From JBBDWJ01 sp040902925 (GTDB taxonomy: Bacteria; Acidobacteriota; Terriglobia; Bryobacterales; UBA6623): a stretch of DNA of 15,306 bases. Both the position numbers and the translations under genes were made by a program. The notes beneath the pieces are model-generated. The model searched no databases, had not been told where the DNA came from, and was given only the letters and a program-made list of their open reading frames with translations. This document shows, one piece after another, positions 14,446 through 15,306 of the stretch (its first letter is position 1; the number at the start of each line of letters is the position of its first letter). The stretch spans positions 1-15,306 of the forward strand of contig JBBDWJ010000276.1 of assembly GCA_040902925.1 (NCBI GenBank). Reading direction: 5' to 3'.

Positions 14446-15060
14446 CTATCCTCCGGCATTGGGGAGCGGGCGTTGGATTTTCTGACGCCGCTCCCAGGCT
14501 CGTTTGAGCTTCCGTTTGGCGCTAACGATGTAAGCCTTCGCGCCGCTGCTGTTGGTGAAACCCAGCAGTCTCGTTACCGCGTCGAGCGGCAGCTCGTCGC
14601 AATAGTGCAACACCATCGTCCGCCTTTCGTTTTCATCCAGCGCATCGGCGAGCAGCTCCTGCGCCACCGATTCAGCCTGGCGCCTCTCCATCCGTTCATG
14701 CGGATCTTCGTCAGCCGCGACAAGAAGATCGAGCCACTCGAGTTCGGCCTGCGTGTCGGGATGTCCGGCGCGCGCTTTGGCGGCATTGAAGCAATGGTTT
14801 CTCGCGATGGCGTAGAGCCATGTCGAGAACTTCGCGCTCCCCCGATAGGAGTCGAGGCCGCGATACGCCCTCAGAAAGACATCTTGGGCAAGATCGAACG
14901 CACCGTCGCGGTCCCCCGCGATGCGCAGACACCACAACACCACGCGCTGCCGGTAGCGGCCGAACAGCTCGTCGAGCGCGGCTTTGCCGCGGGCGTCCTC
15001 GCGATAGCGGAGATAGCGCTCCAGCAGTTCTTCATCGCTCGCTGTCGCCACTAAGCTCAT
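14446..15060 (-). CDS. ECF-type RNA polymerase sigma-70 factor
   Basis: 204 residues with the two ECF domains. Sigma-2 (about 31-95) includes DLAQDVFLRAYRGLDSY and the -10-melting stretch FSTWLYAIARNHCFN. Sigma-4 (about 130-188) includes LDENERRTMVLHYCDELPLD and the helix-turn-helix LLGFTNSSGAKAYIVSAKRK. No sigma-3 is present, and the length is usual for the family. It directs polymerase to a small set of promoters, often its own, and is controlled by the anti-sigma factor directly downstream. No clear GGAGG precedes the ATG. The neighbouring secreted proteins are the likely regulon core. Confidence 0.93.
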   Translation of the reverse strand: MSLVATASDEELLERYLRYREDARGKAALDELFGRYRQRVVLWCLRIAGDRDGAFDLAQDVFLRAYRGLDSYRGSAKFSTWLYAIARNHCFNAAKARAGHPDTQAELEWLDLLVAADEDPHERMERRQAESVAQELLADALDENERRTMVLHYCDELPLDAVTRLLGFTNSSGAKAYIVSAKRKLKRAWERRQKIQRPLPNAGG

Positions 15061-15125
15061 TCTAGGGCGTCGTCTTGGCCCGCCTGCTCGTTGGGTAAGA
15101 CAGGGGTTTGGGGCCTCGGGAACAG

Positions 15126-15155
15126 AAAAAGCTGCATCATGCGCGAATCCGCAGC
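15126..15155 (-). terminator. Weak intrinsic terminator-like element
   Basis: On the minus strand GCTGC (15155-15151) and GCAGC (15135-15131) could pair over a 15-base loop, followed by five T (15130-15126). It lies 20 bases after the stop of the edge gene and before the sigma gene. The stem is short, so this is a low-confidence call. Confidence 0.3.
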
Positions 15156-15174
15156 AGGCGGCGCTTTGGAGTGG

Positions 15175-15306
15175 TTACGTTCGCCGCCGGCGCTTGGCGG
15201 ACACCGCCGCGATCAGCGCCATCGAAGCGGCGAGGACGGTCAGAATGCCGAGCCAGGGGATGGGCCGGACAACGGGCCCCAGAGTCAGGCTGCTGAGCCG
15301 AAATCC
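15175..15306 (-). CDS. C-terminal fragment of a gene with a hydrophobic anchor and Arg-run tail
   Basis: Forty-three codons are visible before the window edge. The product ends PVVRPIPWLGILTVL, then about 15 more hydrophobic residues and AKRRRRT. A proline-rich lead, one membrane helix and a terminal basic cluster form the three-part layout of C-terminal sorting signals such as IPTL-CTERM or PEP-CTERM, but the core motif here (PIPWLG) is not an exact match to either. A plain C-terminal membrane anchor with positive-inside residues is the alternative. It is on the same strand as the sigma factor and ends 115 bases before it. Confidence 0.6.
   Translation of the reverse strand, partial: GFRLSSLTLGPVVRPIPWLGILTVLAASMALIAAVSAKRRRRT

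Noticed and set aside
1..15306. CRISPR array, tRNA/rRNA genes, transposase or integrase
   Set aside because: I saw no regularly spaced repeats, no tRNA-like cloverleaf or rRNA sequence, and no recombinase motifs, so mobility of the mer block is not directly supported here.

Overview
The window reads as a chromosomal stretch from an acidobacterium, most likely of the Solibacter/Bryobacter group. The best clue is on the right. Two large minus-strand secreted proteins end in the domain catalogued as TIGR03437, first defined from Solibacter, and one of them carries eight DUF5666-like repeats. Fairly GC-rich coding sequence, many GTG starts and an ECF sigma/anti-sigma pair beside surface proteins fit this placement. 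It is inferred from family content; no rRNA or other marker is present.

Layout. (1) Positions 1-200: an edge palindrome, an inverted repeat flanked by direct repeats, and a textbook MerR-type promoter (20-bp spacer with a dyad). (2) Positions 215-4352, plus strand: a mercury-resistance (mer) operon. Its order is merR, a merT-merP fusion with two HMA domains, a thioredoxin-like protein, a cysteine-rich CopZ-N-type Fe-S/zinc protein, a possible 30-residue membrane peptide with vicinal cysteines, merC, and a MerA/glutathione-reductase-like flavoprotein. The flavoprotein gene is broken by a one-base frameshift and lacks the Hg(II)-binding C-terminal cysteines of canonical MerA. (3) Positions 4417-6182, minus strand: a compact unit of TetR regulator, possible small ORF, DinB-family protein and TfoX-N-domain protein. 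Its promoter contains a clear palindromic operator and probably gives a leaderless transcript. (4) Positions 6281-8465, plus strand: a second TetR regulator, an AhpD/carboxymuconolactone-decarboxylase-like protein, and an iodothyronine-deiodinase-like thioredoxin-fold protein with a C-terminal membrane anchor. The last gene is split by two one-base frameshifts. (5) Positions 8466-8799: non-coding, with one strong hairpin. (6) Positions 8800-15306, minus strand: (right to left) the tail of a gene with a C-terminal membrane anchor and Arg run, an ECF sigma factor, its zinc-finger anti-sigma factor, a secreted cohesin-like/IPT/TIGR03437 protein, and a secreted 8x DUF5666/TIGR03437 protein.

How the parts work together. 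In the mer unit MerR senses Hg(II), the MerTP fusion and MerC import it, the cysteine-rich proteins may shuttle or buffer thiol-bound metal, and the flavoprotein would be the reductase. The TetR2-AhpD-deiodinase unit looks like a thiol-redox or electrophile/peroxide response. The right-hand block looks like a sigma/anti-sigma-controlled secreted or surface-protein operon.

All three frameshifts are consistent with loss of a single base, and two lie at G4 runs where a fifth G restores the frame. Sequencing or assembly error is therefore a serious alternative to real gene decay.
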